A stretch of 64,000 nucleotides of DNA from Fen-1258 sp964441505 (GCA_964441505.1 CAYTUV010000015.1:1-64000), one strand, 5' to 3'. Numbered from the stretch's first letter, positions 36,074 to 44,177 are shown. A program made the numbers and translations. Notes: a model not told the origin generated them from the sequence alone.

Positions 36074-36262
36074 TTATATTCCCCGCAGAATTTTTGCGGG
36101 GAGTTTTAATATAGCTCCAAGAAGATCAAATACTGCGTCAACAGCAATTCCAATCAACCTGAACGGAAGCAGAATTATCCAGATTATTGGATAAAGAAAT
36201 AGAGCGGCGATAGCGAGGGGAGCGCTTATAAATAAAAGCAGAAGCCACAAGAGTATTTTCAT
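36074..36262 (-). CDS. Small hydrophobic membrane protein (62 aa)
   Basis: Nearly the whole product is hydrophobic: two or three membrane segments (WLLLLFISAPLAIAALFLYP, IIWIILLPFRLIGIAVDAVF). It starts four bases inside the end of the DUF3052 gene, so the pair is translationally coupled. I do not recognise a named family. Confidence 0.6.
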   Translation of the reverse strand: MKILLWLLLLFISAPLAIAALFLYPIIWIILLPFRLIGIAVDAVFDLLGAILKLPAKILRGI

Positions 36263-36669
36263 TTTGTCCTATCCTCTTTTCGATAAACAAATTTGAGTGC
36301 AGACCAGCTTTCATCAATCGAACAGATCTTTGTATCAACTAATCCATTTACTAATCCAATTTCCCGAACAAAATTTTCGTTCAAATCAGATACATAACTG
36401 GAAGATTTCTTTGGCCATGATACCCAAAGCATCCCGTTCGTTCTAATAAAATTCTTCAAGACGGGAAATTCAACCAGTAATTCTTTCTTTGAACGGGTAA
36501 ACAGATGGATCATGTCAACAGGCTGCTTTAATATTTTCTGGAAATGGACCTTCGTACGGATTCCATCTAAAGAGATAAAAAAATTTTCCGGTTCGTTGAT
36601 TAGTTTGATCTCAAATCCTTCTTTTATTCCAAGCTTCTCATGAAGCGGGGTGTCATCAATGTTTTCCAT
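36259..36669 (-). CDS. DUF3052 family protein
   Basis: The 136-residue protein matches DUF3052: TPLHEKLGIKEGFEIKLINE, MIHLFTRSKKELLVEFPVLK, GMLWVSWPKKSS and FVREIGLVNGLVDTKICSID, then ALKFVYR. The family is cytoplasmic and of unknown function, widespread in soil and aquatic bacteria. Confidence 0.85.
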   Translation of the reverse strand: MENIDDTPLHEKLGIKEGFEIKLINEPENFFISLDGIRTKVHFQKILKQPVDMIHLFTRSKKELLVEFPVLKNFIRTNGMLWVSWPKKSSSYVSDLNENFVREIGLVNGLVDTKICSIDESWSALKFVYRKEDRTK

Positions 36670-36843
36670 TTTATTCGTCCTTTCGCTACTTTAGACGTAG
36701 AAGAGCTTCAAAAGGTTAACATACTTTTAGAAAATATTTTTAAAGAGAACTGTGATTGCTTCATTATAATATTTTTTAACGGTCGAGGATTGTACGCTTT
36801 CCAAGAAAAAATATTCAATGTGATTTGAAGAGATAAGGATTGG

Positions 36844-37608
36844 CTACAGTTTTGTACCGGTGATGCAAACAAAAGTCAATCTTGTACTGAAGAGTTGCGC
36901 GGGATTAATATGAATTGCATTTTTGATCTTGTTGATTCCATCTGCGTATTCGTTGTCGCTTAAGTTTGCCAGTTGTGATGACTGGTCTTTATGTAGAAAA
37001 TTATCACTGAATACTTCTTCTCCAATCATATCCTTTTCTACACGCTCCGCATCATATTTCGTAATTCTTCTTAAGCCGGCATCTTCCATCCACTTTGTCA
37101 CTCCATCGAATGAGGGAAATCTTAATAAATCATTGTCATAAACATTCGCGAAATAATCGTATACATACCATTTATCATTTTCATTAATAGGAGATACCCC
37201 TACAATTGAGAGTGTTCCATCTGGCTTTAATAGATTGGCTGTTCCACGTATAAATCCCGCCTTATCCTTGAAATGATGAAGAGCATTAACACAATAAATC
37301 ATATCAAAAAGTCCGCGACAGAAGGGGAGAGTATTTGCATCGGCACAAATCAAATTTATTTTACTTCCGTTTTTTCTAACTTGCCTCAGCATACCGAATG
37401 ATGAATCAACGCCCACTTTCATGCTGTCATAGTACTCTAATTCTGAAAGCCACTGTCCGGTACCGCACCCTACTTCCAAAATTTTTTCCGGTTTTGAAGC
37501 CTTAACAATATTCTGAAGTGTATTATTTACTCCCAGCATCGTATGGACTTTATATCTCAGGTCGTAGTTGGAGGATATTCTGTTGTAATCTGTTTTATTG
37601 TTTAACAT
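36844..37608 (-). CDS. Class I SAM-dependent methyltransferase
   Basis: With the start at 37,608 (an ATG nine codons inside the longest frame) the protein has 254 residues. Motif I is LEVGCGTGQWLSELE, followed by an acidic residue in VGVDSSFGML, motif II-like FDMIYCVNALHHF and LLKPDGTLSIVG. This is the UbiE/COQ5-like Methyltransf_11 class. The substrate cannot be predicted; a small molecule is most likely. It stands between two intergenic gaps. Confidence 0.82.
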   Translation of the reverse strand: MLNNKTDYNRISSNYDLRYKVHTMLGVNNTLQNIVKASKPEKILEVGCGTGQWLSELEYYDSMKVGVDSSFGMLRQVRKNGSKINLICADANTLPFCRGLFDMIYCVNALHHFKDKAGFIRGTANLLKPDGTLSIVGVSPINENDKWYVYDYFANVYDNDLLRFPSFDGVTKWMEDAGLRRITKYDAERVEKDMIGEEVFSDNFLHKDQSSQLANLSDNEYADGINKIKNAIHINPAQLFSTRLTFVCITGTKL

Positions 37609-37726
37609 GAATCTTAATACTTTTGAAATAAACATATAAAATTTGTCGGTAGATTGAAACTAGCCTATCGGATTCAAATATAGCTTGCGAGGTAAAATTT
37701 CAAACTAATATAGTGGGCAAAAAAAA

Positions 37727-37745
37727 TCCCGCCGAAAGGCGGGAT
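37727..37745 (-). terminator. Rho-independent terminator of the RRM gene
   Basis: On the minus strand the stem ATCCCGCC / GGCGGGAT with a TTTC loop is followed by seven T residues, 87 bases after the RRM stop codon. Confidence 0.9.
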
Positions 37746-37831
37746 GCAAGTAGTGGGATAAGTATCCCTATTATTATTAATATGTCTTAACTACAGAGGG
37801 AATATAAAATAATTGCTAATAAAAGAAAAGA

Positions 37832-38149
37832 TTACCAGCGTCTTCCACCGCCGCCGCCGCTTCCGCTGCCACGGTTTCCGCCACCACCACCGCTGCGTCT
37901 GGTGTCAGTTTTTGGGCGAGCTTCGTTTACAACAATTTTTTTGCCTTTAACTTCTTTAGTGTTAAGAGCCTCAATTGCTTTTGTTCCAGCAGCTTTGTCA
38001 TTCATTTCAACGAATGCAAATCCTTTAGATTCACCGCTAAACATATCGCGTATAATTTTTACACTCGATACTGCGCCAAATTCTTTGAAGAGTTCTTCTA
38101 AGTCTTGTTCGGTTGCTTGCTGGGATAAATTACCTACGTAGATGTTCAT
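37832..38149 (-). CDS. RRM-domain RNA-binding protein with Gly/Arg tail
   Basis: The start is the ATG at 38,149, seven bases after a GGAG ribosome site. The 105-residue protein is one RRM: NIYVGNLSQQATEQDLEELF (RNP2) and SKGFAFVEMNDKAAG (RNP1), followed by a Gly/Ser/Arg-rich tail of about 20 residues. Such proteins (Rbp/cold-inducible type) are common in cyanobacteria and Bacteroidota and bind single-stranded RNA, often at low temperature. Confidence 0.93.
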   Translation of the reverse strand: MNIYVGNLSQQATEQDLEELFKEFGAVSSVKIIRDMFSGESKGFAFVEMNDKAAGTKAIEALNTKEVKGKKIVVNEARPKTDTRRSGGGGGNRGSGSGGGGGRRW

Positions 38150-38686
38150 CACTTACTCCTTTTGTTGTTTTTATTTCCCTGACAAGAAATTAATTAACAG
38201 ATTAGCAATCCGGCTCAAAACGAATTGAAATTGAAAACGATTATGGCGGAGATTAAATTGGATAAGGAGAAATTAATTTGAGGAGAGAATTCTCTTCCAT
38301 CTAATTTAGAATCGCTAAATAAAATGTTGCTCAGAGTTAAAATTTAAGAACGAATTCCTGGTGAAAACAGAATTATTTATTTTTTATTAAAAAGTCGAGT
38401 ACAGTAAAAGCTGACAAAAATTTATTAATTCAAAATTACAGGGGCACTAAAAAAACCAGATTACAAGAAGTGATTATTAGAGTAAAAATGCCTCTTAAAG
38501 TCCCATCAAATTATTTGCTGGTAAAAATTAAGCTAAAAAAGGCCATTACACAAATATTATTGAATAATATAATTTACCGGAAATGGCAGAATCTTGATAA
38601 ACAGCATATAATCAAGTATAGTCTTCCACAGAAGAGCAGATTTAGCGTTATTATAGTGTAAAAAATGACTTCTTGTTTAAAATGCA
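38150..38686. other. Gene-poor spacer at the chromosome-phage border
   Basis: AT-rich DNA without a convincing gene. A 63-codon plus-strand frame (38,470-38,661) exists but has no ribosome site and no recognisable protein character. The left 70 bases are probably the promoter and leader of the RRM gene. Confidence 0.5.
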
Positions 38687-38710
38687 AAAGCTCATTAGAA
38701 AATGAGCTTT
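38687..38710 (-). terminator. Terminator of the tRNA-Asp transcript
   Basis: On the minus strand AAAGCTCATT, loop TTCT, then AATGAGCTTT form a perfect 10-bp stem directly after the tRNA 3' end, followed by TGCATTTT. Confidence 0.8.
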
Positions 38711-38711
38711 G

Positions 38712-38753
38712 CGGGGCCGACGAGACTCGAACTCGCGACCTCCTGCGTGACAG
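38712..38753 (-). tRNA. 3' half of tRNA-Asp (GTC), presumed attL core
   Basis: Read on the minus strand: anticodon loop CTGTCAC with anticodon GTC, 3' anticodon stem GCAGG, a complete T-arm (GCGAG, loop TTCGAGT, CTCGT), and acceptor CGGCCCC plus discriminator G. Upstream of the loop the sequence changes abruptly: the expected CCTGC stem strand is AGTGG and no D-arm or 5' acceptor strand follows. A tRNA cut in the anticodon loop with phage DNA on the 5' side is what integration leaves at one end; the complete tRNA should be at the other end. Confidence 0.85.
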
Positions 38754-38893
38754 CCACTTTGGACTATTCTAGTCAGACCCACTATTAAAGCTAAATCATT
38801 TATTTTAAATAATTTGCTCGTCTAAACATAGTACAATTTTAGACAATTTTCTAATGCTTAGAACATAATTCTTAGCGGTTTCTTAGCGAGGGA
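38754..38893. other. Phage DNA next to the attachment core
   Basis: No gene is visible. Directly beside the core lies an imperfect palindrome, GACTATTCTAGTC (38,762-38,774). It could be part of an integrase binding site. Confidence 0.35.
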
Positions 38894-38922
38894 TTGACAA
38901 ATATTTTAGTATGCTGTAAAAT
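38894..38922 (+). promoter_or_regulatory. Strong sigma-70-type promoter of the early phage operon
   Basis: TTGACA (38,894-38,899), a 17-bp spacer and TAAAAT (38,917-38,922). It reads toward the RNA-repair genes, with a leader of about 255 bases. Confidence 0.85.
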
Positions 38923-39027
38923 AGAATTAGATACATACCTGAGATTATACCAAGTATTATAAAACCAATTTACCCCCACCGCTTTTCATTTTATCCCTGT
39001 AAGTAGGGAAAAACGAATGGTAATTGT

Positions 39028-39162
39028 GCCGACACCACGTTCTTTTAATCGGGCAATATGCCACGTTTAAAAAGAACAGCAACACCACCTACTTAACTCA
39101 CAATAAAAAGCATAATTCGTATAAGATAGTCGGTGTTGCCGTTCTTACGAACGAGTGTCGGC
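39028..39162 (+). ncRNA. Structured 5' leader with mutually exclusive stems
   Basis: Outer stem: GCCGACAC (39,028) with GTGTCGGC (39,155). Inside, GTTCTTTT (39,039) can pair with AAAAGAAC (39,070), or GAACAGCAACACC (39,074-39,086) can pair with GGTGTTGCCGTTC (39,132-39,144, one mismatch). These two share GAAC and cannot form together. A third hairpin is CGTTC-TTAC-GAACG (39,140-39,153). The leader lies between a strong promoter and the kinase-phosphatase start; it resembles a riboswitch or attenuator, class unknown. Confidence 0.65.
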
Positions 39163-39186
39163 TTATAAAATAAATAATTAATAAAT

Positions 39187-40044
39187 ATGTCAAAGCTATT
39201 AATCCTTCAAGGACTTCCAGCGTCAGGAAAATCAACTTACGCTAAAAAACTTGTAGACGATCAAGGGTATAAAAGAATTAATAAAGACGATTTGAGAACA
39301 ATGATTGATAACGGGAAATGGAGTAAAGATAATGAGAAAGAAATAATATCTATTCGTGATAATCAAGTTTGGACTTGGCTACTTCAAGGGCATAATGTAG
39401 TTGTTGATGATACTAATTTCAGTCAAGACCATATTAAATGTTTAACCGGTATCGCTAATAGTATAGAACCTAGCCCAGAAGTAGAAGTTAAATTTATTGA
39501 CACCCCTCTATACGAATGTATTGAAAGAGATTCTAAGCGAGAAAAACCTGTCGGTAAAAAAGTTATCCTTAATATGTATAATCAATATCTAAGGAAGCCA
39601 CCAGTTACCAAATACAATCCCGAATTACTCTCTTGTATTATTTGCGACATAGACGGAACTCTAGCCTATATGAACGGAAGAAGCCCTTATGATTATTCTA
39701 AAGTTTCAACAGATCTACCTAACACAAACCTTACTAGAATATTAAGCCAATTCAAAGACATACCATTATTCATATTTACCGGAAGAAAACCAAGCTGCCG
39801 AGTTGAAACAGGAACTTGGTTATATGAAAACAGAGTTGAATATTCTCAATTAGTAATGAGAAAATCCGAAGATGATGACCGGCCTGATGAAGTAGTTAAA
39901 AAGGAATTTTACGAAGAACATATAAAAGGAAAATATAATGTCATAGCAGTATTTGACGACCGGCCAAAAGTAATTAGAATGTGGAAAGAATTAGGGTTGT
40001 TTGTTCTAGACTGTAACAGACAAGACCCACGCATTGATTTTTAA
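39187..40044 (+). CDS. Polynucleotide kinase-phosphatase (T4 Pnk-like)
   Basis: The 285-residue protein has an N-terminal P-loop kinase (LLILQGLPASGKSTYAKKL, residues 7-15 holding the Walker A) and a C-terminal HAD phosphatase (CDIDGTLAYMNGRSPYDY, nucleophile Asp near 155; FTGRKPSCR; VFDDRPKVIRMW). The domain order is that of T4 Pnk. Such enzymes heal broken RNA ends by removing 2',3'-cyclic or 3' phosphate and phosphorylating the 5' hydroxyl. An RNA ligase is encoded two genes downstream, so this is an RNA-repair pair. There is no Shine-Dalgarno; the start context is AT-rich. Confidence 0.9.
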   Translation: MSKLLILQGLPASGKSTYAKKLVDDQGYKRINKDDLRTMIDNGKWSKDNEKEIISIRDNQVWTWLLQGHNVVVDDTNFSQDHIKCLTGIANSIEPSPEVEVKFIDTPLYECIERDSKREKPVGKKVILNMYNQYLRKPPVTKYNPELLSCIICDIDGTLAYMNGRSPYDYSKVSTDLPNTNLTRILSQFKDIPLFIFTGRKPSCRVETGTWLYENRVEYSQLVMRKSEDDDRPDEVVKKEFYEEHIKGKYNVIAVFDDRPKVIRMWKELGLFVLDCNRQDPRIDF

Positions 40045-40045
40045 T

Positions 40046-40627
40046 ATGAGGAGTATTGAAGCAATAAAAGAAATATTCAAAGATTTGTCTGACGGAGTTA
40101 GAATAGTTCTTTTAATTCACCGGAGTAAAGAAGGGGGATTTAATAACACCCATAAAAGACACCTTAAAAAGATTATAACTAATAATAGCCAAGAGTTTTT
40201 TGAGACTATCCTAGAGTTCCAAGAATTTATAAAGCAAGACGGAAGACCACTTAGAATATATTCCTCTCTTAATAATCGTGATTTCGGAAAAGCTATCAGA
40301 ATGTATAAACACCTTCAAATTGAACGAGATTATGATAGCGAAGAATTACGAAATAAGTTTTATCTGAATACTAAAAATAATTTCATTGGTTGTTTAATGA
40401 ATAATAATTGTAAGATATCTAAAAACTTCCTGTTTGATTTAGATGAGTGTGACGATAGGTCTTTTCATTCTATTTATAATATCTTAGAAAAACTTACCGA
40501 GATTATTGTTTACTATCCCACTAAAAACGGTTACCATATTATCACTAAGCCATTTAATTACAAAGCACTTGACGATAATATTGTGAGCATACTTCACAAA
40601 GATTCGTTAATGCTTATAGATTACTAA
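40046..40627 (+). CDS. Hypothetical protein with primase-like motif, between kinase and ligase
   Basis: The start at 40,046 (TTTTAATATG) is preferred over an ATG 12 bases upstream that overlaps the kinase gene. The product has about 193 residues. The C-terminal half contains FLFDLDECDD and YYPTKNGYHIITKPF. This pattern of an acidic DxD strand followed by a 'PTxxGYHxI' strand recalls archaeo-eukaryotic primase-polymerase folds, but the match is short and a full active site is not evident. Function unknown; the position inside the repair cluster suggests a nucleic-acid role. Confidence 0.7.
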   Translation: MRSIEAIKEIFKDLSDGVRIVLLIHRSKEGGFNNTHKRHLKKIITNNSQEFFETILEFQEFIKQDGRPLRIYSSLNNRDFGKAIRMYKHLQIERDYDSEELRNKFYLNTKNNFIGCLMNNNCKISKNFLFDLDECDDRSFHSIYNILEKLTEIIVYYPTKNGYHIITKPFNYKALDDNIVSILHKDSLMLIDY

Positions 40628-40628
40628 T

Positions 40629-41912
40629 ATGCTATCAATTTCTGACAATGCTAATCACAATTACTTAGCTAAGATAGTCCAGTTAAAAAATCTAAGAAAA
40701 CACGAAAACGCAGATCGCTTACAAGTAGCTACTATTGATTTCCAAAATGTAATAGTCGGGTTAGACCAGAAAGACGGAGATGTTTGCGTATTCTTTCCAG
40801 TCGAGAGCCAAATTCATATCGAGTTTCTTTCTTTTATAAACGCCTTTAGAGATAAAACATTAAACAAGGATAAGGAAGCAGCAGGATTTTTTGAGAGTAA
40901 GGGTAGAGTTAGAGCTGTTAAACTCAGAGGCGAGAAGTCAATGGGATTTATTGTTCCTATTGAACAGTTAAATCAATTTGTCGGTAAGGATATTAAGGCA
41001 GAAGTTGGAACAGAATTTAATATGCTTGGTGATACCGAGTTTGTTAGGAAGTATGAAGTATACAAACCAGAGCCAAGAACAAAAAATGGAAAATTAGAAA
41101 AAAGAATATCAAGATTAGTTGAGGGGCAATTCCATTTTCACATTGAAACTGAGAATCTAAGAAAGAACGCCTTTCTAATAAATCCGGAAGATAATATCTC
41201 AATTACCTATAAGGTTCACGGAACGTCTACTGTCTTTGCTAACATTCTTGTTAAACGTAAACTGTCATTAGTTGAGAAATTACTTAGCAAAATATTGAAT
41301 ATCACTAAGGAAGAATATGACGTTGTTTATTCTAGTCGTAAGGTTGTAAAGAACGAATATGAAACTAAGGATAAGGCTGGTTTTTACTCTTCTGATATTT
41401 GGGGTCAAGTTAAAGATGAAATCAAAAATGTAATTCCTAAAGGATATACGATTTACGGAGAAATACTTGGTTACACTAAAGAGGGTAAACATATCCAGCA
41501 AGATTATGATTATGGTTGCGACCAGGGTAAACATAAATTACAGGTTTACCGGATTACAGTAACCAACCCAGACGGATTTGTTATTGAGCTTTCACCTTCA
41601 CAGATTACAGAGTTTTGCGAAAGAGTTGGGCTTGAAACAGTATTTCTATTCTATAAAGGACTTGCTAAAAACGTCTACCCCGAACTTGATACTAAAAATC
41701 ATTGGAACGAAGAATTTATTAGACAACTTGAAAAGGAGTATAATGATAGAGATTGCTTTATGTGTAATAACGTAGTTCCAGAAGAAGGAATAGTCTTAAG
41801 AAAAGAATCAGCTTTTTCCTTTGATGCTTACAAGTTAAAGTCATTCCGGTTTATGGAATATGAAACGGATCAACTAGATAAGGGAGTTGTTGATACAGAA
41901 AGTGCTAATTAA
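40629..41912 (+). CDS. RNA ligase, DRB0094/Rnl5-like
   Basis: The 427-residue protein has an N-terminal OB-like domain (AKIVQLKNLRKHENADRLQ) as in Deinococcus Rnl. The nucleotidyltransferase core has motif I TYKVHGTST with the AMP-accepting Lys at 195, motif III YTIYGEILG, motif IV EEGIVLRK and motif V YKLKSF. Ligases of this group join RNA or RNA/DNA nicks using ATP. With the kinase-phosphatase upstream it completes a two-step repair pathway like the one T4 uses against anticodon nucleases. Confidence 0.88.
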   Translation: MLSISDNANHNYLAKIVQLKNLRKHENADRLQVATIDFQNVIVGLDQKDGDVCVFFPVESQIHIEFLSFINAFRDKTLNKDKEAAGFFESKGRVRAVKLRGEKSMGFIVPIEQLNQFVGKDIKAEVGTEFNMLGDTEFVRKYEVYKPEPRTKNGKLEKRISRLVEGQFHFHIETENLRKNAFLINPEDNISITYKVHGTSTVFANILVKRKLSLVEKLLSKILNITKEEYDVVYSSRKVVKNEYETKDKAGFYSSDIWGQVKDEIKNVIPKGYTIYGEILGYTKEGKHIQQDYDYGCDQGKHKLQVYRITVTNPDGFVIELSPSQITEFCERVGLETVFLFYKGLAKNVYPELDTKNHWNEEFIRQLEKEYNDRDCFMCNNVVPEEGIVLRKESAFSFDAYKLKSFRFMEYETDQLDKGVVDTESAN

Positions 41913-41923
41913 ATTAAAATAAT

Positions 41924-42157
41924 ATGACCAAAGAACACAACGAACATTTAATAGGCATCTTAGATAGATTTAACGACCAAGCAATTAAGAAATACACTAA
42001 AGGCAACGAACAACACGGAGGAAAACTTTGGCTTAAGAAAGACCTTATCGACAAATCCATAGAAGAAGTTATTGATCTGCTATTTTACCTCTTTACACTT
42101 AAAGACCAAATTAATAATAATACCCTCTATTCCGTAACGGAGGAGGATAAAGACTAA
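41924..42157 (+). CDS. MazG-like small protein
   Basis: The 77-residue product contains KKYTKGNEQHGGKLWLKKDL and IEEVIDLLFYLFTLK, a helical pattern with E...E..D as found in MazG/dUTPase-type nucleotide pyrophosphohydrolases. It is shorter than a full MazG domain, so it would have to act as an oligomer. It could hydrolyse non-canonical or signalling nucleotides. It starts 11 bases after the ligase gene with the sequence AATAATATG and no Shine-Dalgarno. Confidence 0.6.
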   Translation: MTKEHNEHLIGILDRFNDQAIKKYTKGNEQHGGKLWLKKDLIDKSIEEVIDLLFYLFTLKDQINNNTLYSVTEEDKD

Positions 42158-42167
42158 CTTTTAAAAT

Positions 42168-42905
42168 ATGTCTTATGAGAAATGCTTGCTCATTCCGGAC
42201 ATTCACGCCCCCTATCAAAATGACGCCGCTCTTTCATCTTTAATATCTTTCTCTAAATGGTGGAAGCCTGACAAGATATTTATAATGGGCGATCTAGTAG
42301 ACTTCTATGCTATTTCACGTTTTACTAAAGACCCTGAAAGAGCCTTAAAATTACAAGATGAAATAGACGTTGCTTACGAAACACTTAAACAAATCAGAAA
42401 TGCTAATCCTAACACACCGATAGTTCTTATTAGAGGAAACCACGAATACCGATTACAGAAATATTTATGGAGTGAAGCTAAGGAATTATCCAGCCTAAGA
42501 GATTTAACAGTTGAAAACCTGCTTAATCTAAAGTCACTTAACATTAAATACGAAAGCACTGGTCGCTTAAAACATAGAGGAGTAATATTTAAGCACGGAG
42601 ATGTAGTTAGAAAGTTTGCCGGATATTCCGCTAAAGGTGAGTTTGAAAAATCTGGTATGTCAGGAGTTAGCGGACACACCCACCGAGCGGCCACATATTA
42701 CCACAATAACGCTTCTGGTAATTATATATGGATGGAGTGCGGTTGCTTATGTCGGTTAGACGCAGAATATATGGAGGGAGAAACCCCAAATTGGCAGACT
42801 GGTTGGGGTGTAGGATATTTTAAAACTAATTCAGAAAGATACTTTTTAGAGTTTATCCCTTTCGTAGGAGGGAAAGCATTTTATCAAGGACACGAATTTA
42901 TTTAA
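42168..42905 (+). CDS. Calcineurin-like metallophosphoesterase
   Basis: All core motifs are visible in the 245-residue protein: LIPDIHAPY (DxH), FIMGDLVDFY (GDxxD), VLIRGNHEYRL (GNHE), IFKHGD and GVSGHTHRAA (GHTH). They bind two metal ions and hydrolyse phosphoesters. The substrate is unknown. Because it lies in the kinase/ligase cluster, a role as 2',3'-phosphatase or nuclease in RNA repair is possible; bacterial Pnkp proteins use this fold for end healing. A DNA-repair role is equally open. Confidence 0.87.
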   Translation: MSYEKCLLIPDIHAPYQNDAALSSLISFSKWWKPDKIFIMGDLVDFYAISRFTKDPERALKLQDEIDVAYETLKQIRNANPNTPIVLIRGNHEYRLQKYLWSEAKELSSLRDLTVENLLNLKSLNIKYESTGRLKHRGVIFKHGDVVRKFAGYSAKGEFEKSGMSGVSGHTHRAATYYHNNASGNYIWMECGCLCRLDAEYMEGETPNWQTGWGVGYFKTNSERYFLEFIPFVGGKAFYQGHEFI

Positions 42906-42906
42906 T

Positions 42907-43716
42907 ATGACCAAACAACACCAATTACTTGAAGAACTAACTTCAATCCAATCCGGAAGTATTAACACCTTTTTTTCTTACAAAGCTAAATCTTATAAAG
43001 GCTCAGTCCTTTATGTTGACCAAAAGATTAAAGAATATATTAAACAAGGTTTAGTCCGTCAGATACCTTTTAATATTCGCCCCACTCATTCACGCCGACA
43101 ATATCTTTATCAAGCCACTAAGAAAGGCTGTAAACTCATAGGCCGAGAAAGCGAATATAGAAACAAAGACCAGCAATCATATAACGCTATTAACCACGAA
43201 TCAATGAAGTATGATGTCGCCCTTTCATTCGTTCGCCTGTTCCCTGATTACAATATTAAAATAGAATACGAGAAAACATTTAAGACAAAGGAAAAAGGAA
43301 TTAGGGCAGATATATTTATTAAGGCCACAAAGAAAGACGGAACTAAGGAGTATGACTTTATAATCGAAACCGAACATAAAGATGACTTAAGACAGACTTT
43401 TAATGATAAGGTTAAGCCTTACGATAAGGCTATTAAAAACGGGCTACTAAAGAACAACGGATTATCGGAAAGAACTAAGGTGTTATTTGTTTGTTCTCAT
43501 TCCCACCTTTCAACCTTTATCAGACCGCAAGAGTATAAGGAAAAAGAATATCTTAATAACATATCCCTTTCCTATAAGCAGTTTGAAAACTTAATGGGAT
43601 TAGTCCAAGATTTAGATGACAAGCATTTCCGGTTTATTCCTTTCTTAGAGTTTACCAAGATTAACCAGCCTATATGGAGAATGCCAAGCGGTATTAAGAT
43701 TAAGATTATAGAATAA
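42907..43716 (+). CDS. Replication-relaxation-like protein (winged helix plus nuclease-like domain)
   Basis: The 269-residue protein has an N-terminal winged-helix-like part (YVDQKIKEYIKQGLVRQIPF, YLYQATKKGCKL). A C-terminal domain reads KGIRADIFIKATKK and DFIIETEHKDDLRQTF; the D...ExxxK arrangement suggests a PD-(D/E)XK fold. This layout is typical of replication-relaxation proteins of mobile plasmids and conjugative elements. A second protein of this general type is encoded at 50.9 kb. It probably acts on phage DNA; activity is not shown. Confidence 0.6.
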   Translation: MTKQHQLLEELTSIQSGSINTFFSYKAKSYKGSVLYVDQKIKEYIKQGLVRQIPFNIRPTHSRRQYLYQATKKGCKLIGRESEYRNKDQQSYNAINHESMKYDVALSFVRLFPDYNIKIEYEKTFKTKEKGIRADIFIKATKKDGTKEYDFIIETEHKDDLRQTFNDKVKPYDKAIKNGLLKNNGLSERTKVLFVCSHSHLSTFIRPQEYKEKEYLNNISLSYKQFENLMGLVQDLDDKHFRFIPFLEFTKINQPIWRMPSGIKIKIIE

Positions 43717-43749
43717 ATCGCATAACTAAGTGCGTGTAATTATAAAAGT

Positions 43750-44016
43750 ATGTTCAATAAAGATGTCAAAATTGAAAAAGAAAAACATTCTATTGTATTC
43801 TTTTTTGATAAAGGATTAAAAGCAGTTATTAATTATGAATTAGAAAAAGATGCTGATGATTATGTGATAGAAAGAGTTAAAAAATCTTGGGAAAATAATG
43901 AGTTTCTTTTCTCTGAAGTAGAGTTTAATGAATTAGTTAAAATAAATGGAGAGTATGTATCGGAAATAGATATGCGTAAGGTGGTAGCTGTAGACTATAA
44001 TCCTTTTTATGTATAA
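43750..44016 (+). CDS. Hypothetical protein (88 aa)
   Basis: An acidic, strand- and helix-mixed small protein (VFFFDKGLKAVINYELEKDA). I recognise no domain. It is the last gene before the hairpin and the tRNA at 44.06 kb and has an AT-rich start without Shine-Dalgarno. Confidence 0.6.
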   Translation: MFNKDVKIEKEKHSIVFFFDKGLKAVINYELEKDADDYVIERVKKSWENNEFLFSEVEFNELVKINGEYVSEIDMRKVVAVDYNPFYV

Positions 44017-44034
44017 TAAATAATTTTCTTTTAG

Positions 44035-44058
44035 AGGCTATCTATCAGGTAGCCTTTA
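44035..44058 (+). terminator. Terminator-like hairpin before the tRNA
   Basis: AGGCTA, then a nine-base loop, then TAGCCT followed by TTATT. It ends the early operon directly before the tRNA-Tyr. Confidence 0.65.
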
Positions 44059-44061
44059 TTA

Positions 44062-44146
44062 GGGCGGATATTCCGATAGAGGGTCGGGACTGGCTGTAAA
44101 CCAGTTGAGGGCATCCTCTCCGTAGGCGCGACTCCTACTTCGCTCA
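44062..44146 (+). tRNA. Probable phage tRNA-Tyr (GTA)
   Basis: Acceptor stem GGGCGGA / TTCGCTC (two G-U pairs) with discriminator A; anticodon arm ACTGG-CTGTAAA-CCAGT, anticodon GTA; a long variable arm (GAGG-GCAT-CCTC) as in type II tRNAs such as bacterial tRNA-Tyr; T-stem GTAGG / CCTAC. The T-loop is CGCGACT and lacks the usual TT, and the D-stem is cramped, so it is divergent or partly decayed. No CCA is encoded. 85 bases. Confidence 0.72.
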
Positions 44147-44177
44147 CAAATTTGTCCTTTAACAAATCATATCTCAA

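Noticed and set aside
38470..38661. 63-codon plus-strand frame left of the tRNA-Asp fragment
   Set aside because: No ribosome site, no recognisable protein character, and it lies in AT-rich spacer.
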